Below, piece by piece: positions 35,918-37,843 of a stretch of DNA of 37,843 nt. The notes under the pieces are model-generated. The model worked only from the letters and a program-made list of their open reading frames with translations, was not told the DNA's origin and made no database searches. The stretch is from Deltaproteobacteria bacterium (GTDB lineage: Bacteria > Myxococcota_A > UBA9042). The position numbers were made by a program, and so were the translations under genes. Each line of letters opens with the position of its first letter. Position 1 is the first letter of the stretch. The stretch is taken from NCBI GenBank assembly GCA_016875335.1, contig VGRO01000037.1:1-37843 (forward strand). The letters are read 5' to 3'.

Positions 35918-35934
35918 ATGATTGATCAAATCAT
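35918..35934. promoter_or_regulatory. AT-rich dyad ATGATT-GATCA-AATCAT
   Basis: A perfect 6-bp inverted repeat around a 5-base centre, AT-rich against its GC-rich surroundings, between two convergent stops (35809 and 35945). It could be a short terminator for the minus-strand operon or a protein-binding site. Confidence 0.35.
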
Positions 35935-35944
35935 CCGAGAGCCC

Positions 35945-36928
35945 CTAGGCGTCATCGGCGATTTGCTGCATCAGCGTCACCAGGTCCACCTCCGCCTCGG
36001 GCAGTTCGGCGACATGCAGCGCCTGGCCGGCGTCCATCTGCGTCATGCGCACCATGGCGACGTTGTGCCAGAGGCCAAGGATGGCCCGAGCGTCGCGGTC
36101 AATCCAGGCCAAATGCACGAGCGCCATCTGCACCTTGCGCGGCAGGAGCGGCGCCAACAGCAACACCAGCCATGCGGGCGTCGAGGTGTTGCGCGCCGCC
36201 GCCTCGCACACCCGATCGTTGCCGAGCCAGCGCGGTTGCAGCAGCAGCGCCTGCAGCGCCCACGGGTGCTGTGGGCGCATGCTGGCGATCTGCACGGCGT
36301 GGGGTTCGAGCGTCTTGGGGTTCTCGGCCAGGATCTGCACCACCGCGGGCGTCGAGTCGAGCAGCAAGTAGGCCTGGTGGGCGGTCTCTGCCGCGCGCGC
36401 CCGTTCGCGGCGCCAGCCGAGCGACCACTTCTCGACGCTCGGGTGCAGTTGCAGAAGGCGCGCCTCATCGGGGGCGATGCGCGCAAAGGCGTCGCGCAGC
36501 ACCAGCGAGGTCCACGGCAGGCGCAAATCGACCGCTGCCTCAATGGTTTCGGCGATGTGGGTGCCGCCCGGCGCCAGTTCGTCGTCGGAGACCGGCCAGT
36601 GACCCACGGGAAAGCGCGGCCGCGGTCGTGCGTGCAACAGCCAGTGCGCCAGCGCGACCCACACCTGGCGCCAGCCACCTTCGATGCTGCGGCGGGCCGC
36701 TGTTTCGAAAAGGCAAGCCAGGGTCGCAGGTTCCGTTTCGCGCACGAACCGCGCAACGCGCCGCAGACGCAGGCTGGAATCCAGGGTCGCGGTCAGCGCG
36801 TCGTCCAGGGCCTTGAGGCGATCGTGAGCCGCCCCGTACGGGTCGATCAACTCGGCCGCCAGCCCCTGCCCGGTCCCATCGGAAGGCCCCGGCGCGTTCG
36901 CGTCGTGCGGACCTGCCTGCGCAGTCAC
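35945..36928 (-). CDS. Unrecognised 327-residue protein
   Basis: This is a soluble, helical protein rich in Ala, Leu and Arg. I see no signal peptide or catalytic motif. The pattern of paired helices (LLLDSTPAVVQILAENPKTL, NTSTPAWLVLLLAPLLPRKV) suggests a helical repeat of the HEAT or leucine-rich-variant kind. The 'NxxTP..vl..La' phrase occurs at least twice. The GTG start at 36928 overlaps the PEGA gene stop (GTGA), so the two are coupled. Confidence 0.75.
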   Translation of the reverse strand: MTAQAGPHDANAPGPSDGTGQGLAAELIDPYGAAHDRLKALDDALTATLDSSLRLRRVARFVRETEPATLACLFETAARRSIEGGWRQVWVALAHWLLHARPRPRFPVGHWPVSDDELAPGGTHIAETIEAAVDLRLPWTSLVLRDAFARIAPDEARLLQLHPSVEKWSLGWRRERARAAETAHQAYLLLDSTPAVVQILAENPKTLEPHAVQIASMRPQHPWALQALLLQPRWLGNDRVCEAAARNTSTPAWLVLLLAPLLPRKVQMALVHLAWIDRDARAILGLWHNVAMVRMTQMDAGQALHVAELPEAEVDLVTLMQQIADDA

Positions 36929-37776
36929 GGCAGCGTCAACTCCACCGACGTGGTCTGCCCGGCGTGGACCTTGACGCGCGTTTCCTTCTTGAGGCCAAGC
37001 CGCTTGTTTTCCAGGGTCACCGTGTGCGAGCCCGCAGACACTGTCCAGGTCAGGACCGGCGTCGATTCGCCGATGGGCACGCCGTCGATGTGGACCTCGG
37101 CGCTCGGTACGCTGTCGATGAAGAGGTAGCCCTGGGTGCCCGCCGCCCCGGTCGGCGGCTGGTAGGCGATGTCACCGGTTGCGGCCAGTGCGACCTGGCG
37201 CAGCACGCGTATCAACGTCGCATGGCGCCGATCGGCCTGGCTCAGCGGGTCGGCGACCAGCACGGTGCGCTCCCTGCCACCCAAGCGAAACGACAAGTCG
37301 AACACGGGCACGGGCGAATGGGCCGGCCCGAGGTGCGGGTTGTTGGGGTCGAACAACGCTACCGGCGGCGTCACCTTGCCCTTGCGGACCGGTTCCGCAG
37401 TGGCCGTGGGCGGCTGTGGCATGTCGAGCACGCCTTGATCGCGCAGCCAACCGAAAAGACGCCGGACGTCATGCTTGCGCAGCAGATCGGTCTTGCTGAC
37501 CACGTCGCCGCGCCCCATGAAACCGCGCACGTGCGACACCACGCCTGCCTGGCCGCGCATCGTCACCTCGTAGGCCAGGTAGTGGTAGGGCCCCGGGTTG
37601 GCGCGCAGGGCCACGCGCGCCCACGACTCCTGCAACTCCGCGTCGTTCGGCAGGTGGGCGCTGGTCACGTCGTCGGGCAGCGGCGTCCGCTCCGTTGCAC
37701 GAGCCGGGCCACACAACCCCGCCAGCAGGGCGAATGCGAGGCCCGTCGGTGCGCGAAGGCTAGGTCCGTGGCGCAC
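36925..37776 (-). CDS. Exported PEGA-domain protein
   Basis: This is a 283-residue protein with a signal peptide (ending GPARA) and a C-terminal PEGA domain (about 215-283): VPSAEVHIDGVPIGESTPVL, then VSAGSHTVTLENKRLGLKKE. PEGA domains are beta-rich units common in surface proteins, often near kinases. The GTG at 37776 is chosen because GGAGAG lies 5-10 bases ahead and gives a clean signal peptide; an ATG at 37818 would add 14 charged residues before it. It overlaps the upstream partial gene by 17 bp. Confidence 0.82.
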   Translation of the reverse strand: MRHGPSLRAPTGLAFALLAGLCGPARATERTPLPDDVTSAHLPNDAELQESWARVALRANPGPYHYLAYEVTMRGQAGVVSHVRGFMGRGDVVSKTDLLRKHDVRRLFGWLRDQGVLDMPQPPTATAEPVRKGKVTPPVALFDPNNPHLGPAHSPVPVFDLSFRLGGRERTVLVADPLSQADRRHATLIRVLRQVALAATGDIAYQPPTGAAGTQGYLFIDSVPSAEVHIDGVPIGESTPVLTWTVSAGSHTVTLENKRLGLKKETRVKVHAGQTTSVELTLP

Positions 37777-37843
37777 CGGGCTCTCCTGCCGTGCTTTCGG
37801 ACTTGCCTGCCGTGGCATCGTCGGCCAGGGCGGCGCGTTCGAC
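37760..37843 (-). CDS. 3' end of a gene entering from the right edge
   Basis: A minus-strand frame is open from the window edge to a TAG at 37762-37760. The last residues read DDATAGKSESTAGEPGAPRT. Third positions are GC-rich, as in neighbouring genes, and the stop falls just past the start of the PEGA gene, an overlap in keeping with this operon. Twenty-seven codons do not allow a family to be named; the tail looks disordered. Confidence 0.45.
   Translation of the reverse strand, partial: VERAALADDATAGKSESTAGEPGAPRT

Overview
The window is about 38 kb of GC-rich, gene-dense bacterial DNA. It most resembles Myxococcota (the former Deltaproteobacteria). The reasons are the several lipoproteins with Ala/Asp-rich tethers followed by Cys-rich 'C-x-PG...C...G.C' repeats, CGDG motifs and an IgGFc-binding-like domain, a secreted caspase-family protein, PEGA and PilZ-like proteins, and a caa3-type oxidase. 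Genus and species cannot be read from the sequence. I recognise no tRNA, rRNA, insertion sequence or CRISPR array.

Left end (1-3566): the start of a gene that leaves the window, with a good promoter abutting its start codon; a roughly 180-bp imperfect palindrome; then three translationally coupled minus-strand genes for a PilZ-like protein, a PhoB-type response regulator and a soluble PhoR-type histidine kinase.

Middle left (3650-15113, all minus strand): a respiratory cluster. Read in the direction of transcription it is an acidic protein, ctaB, ctaC, ctaD, ctaE, ctaF, ctaG, a YtkA-like lipoprotein, a di-heme cytochrome c peroxidase/MauG protein, SCO1, SURF1 and a Cys-rich lipoprotein. The ctaBCDEFG order is that of the Bacillus caa3 oxidase operon. 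Subunit II carries a fused cytochrome c, as expected for caa3. Subunit IV here also carries one, so the complex should have two tethered cytochrome c domains.

Middle (15379-19808, plus strand): an unrecognised 358-residue protein; pgl and gnd, overlapping by 4 bp, for the oxidative pentose phosphate steps; and, overlapping gnd, a lipoprotein with a CX4CH cytochrome-like domain.

Middle right (19819-29812, minus strand): three large Cys-rich predicted surface lipoproteins and a secreted caspase-family protein. One lipoprotein (21399-24587) joins six Cys-rich repeats, a beta-propeller and a di-heme peroxidase-like domain. Another (24736-27606) has nine Cys-rich repeats that strictly alternate between a short and a 50-residue type, followed by an IgGFc-binding-like domain. 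This is the least ordinary part of the window.

Right end (29906-37843): groES-groEL with a promoter and long leader, a small unknown protein, a RidA-family protein, a carboxylesterase, a secreted trypsin-like protease fused to a propeller-like tail, and a run of overlapping minus-strand genes (a partial one, a PEGA protein and an unknown protein). Many neighbours overlap by 4 bp (ATGA or GTGA), so translational coupling is the rule here.
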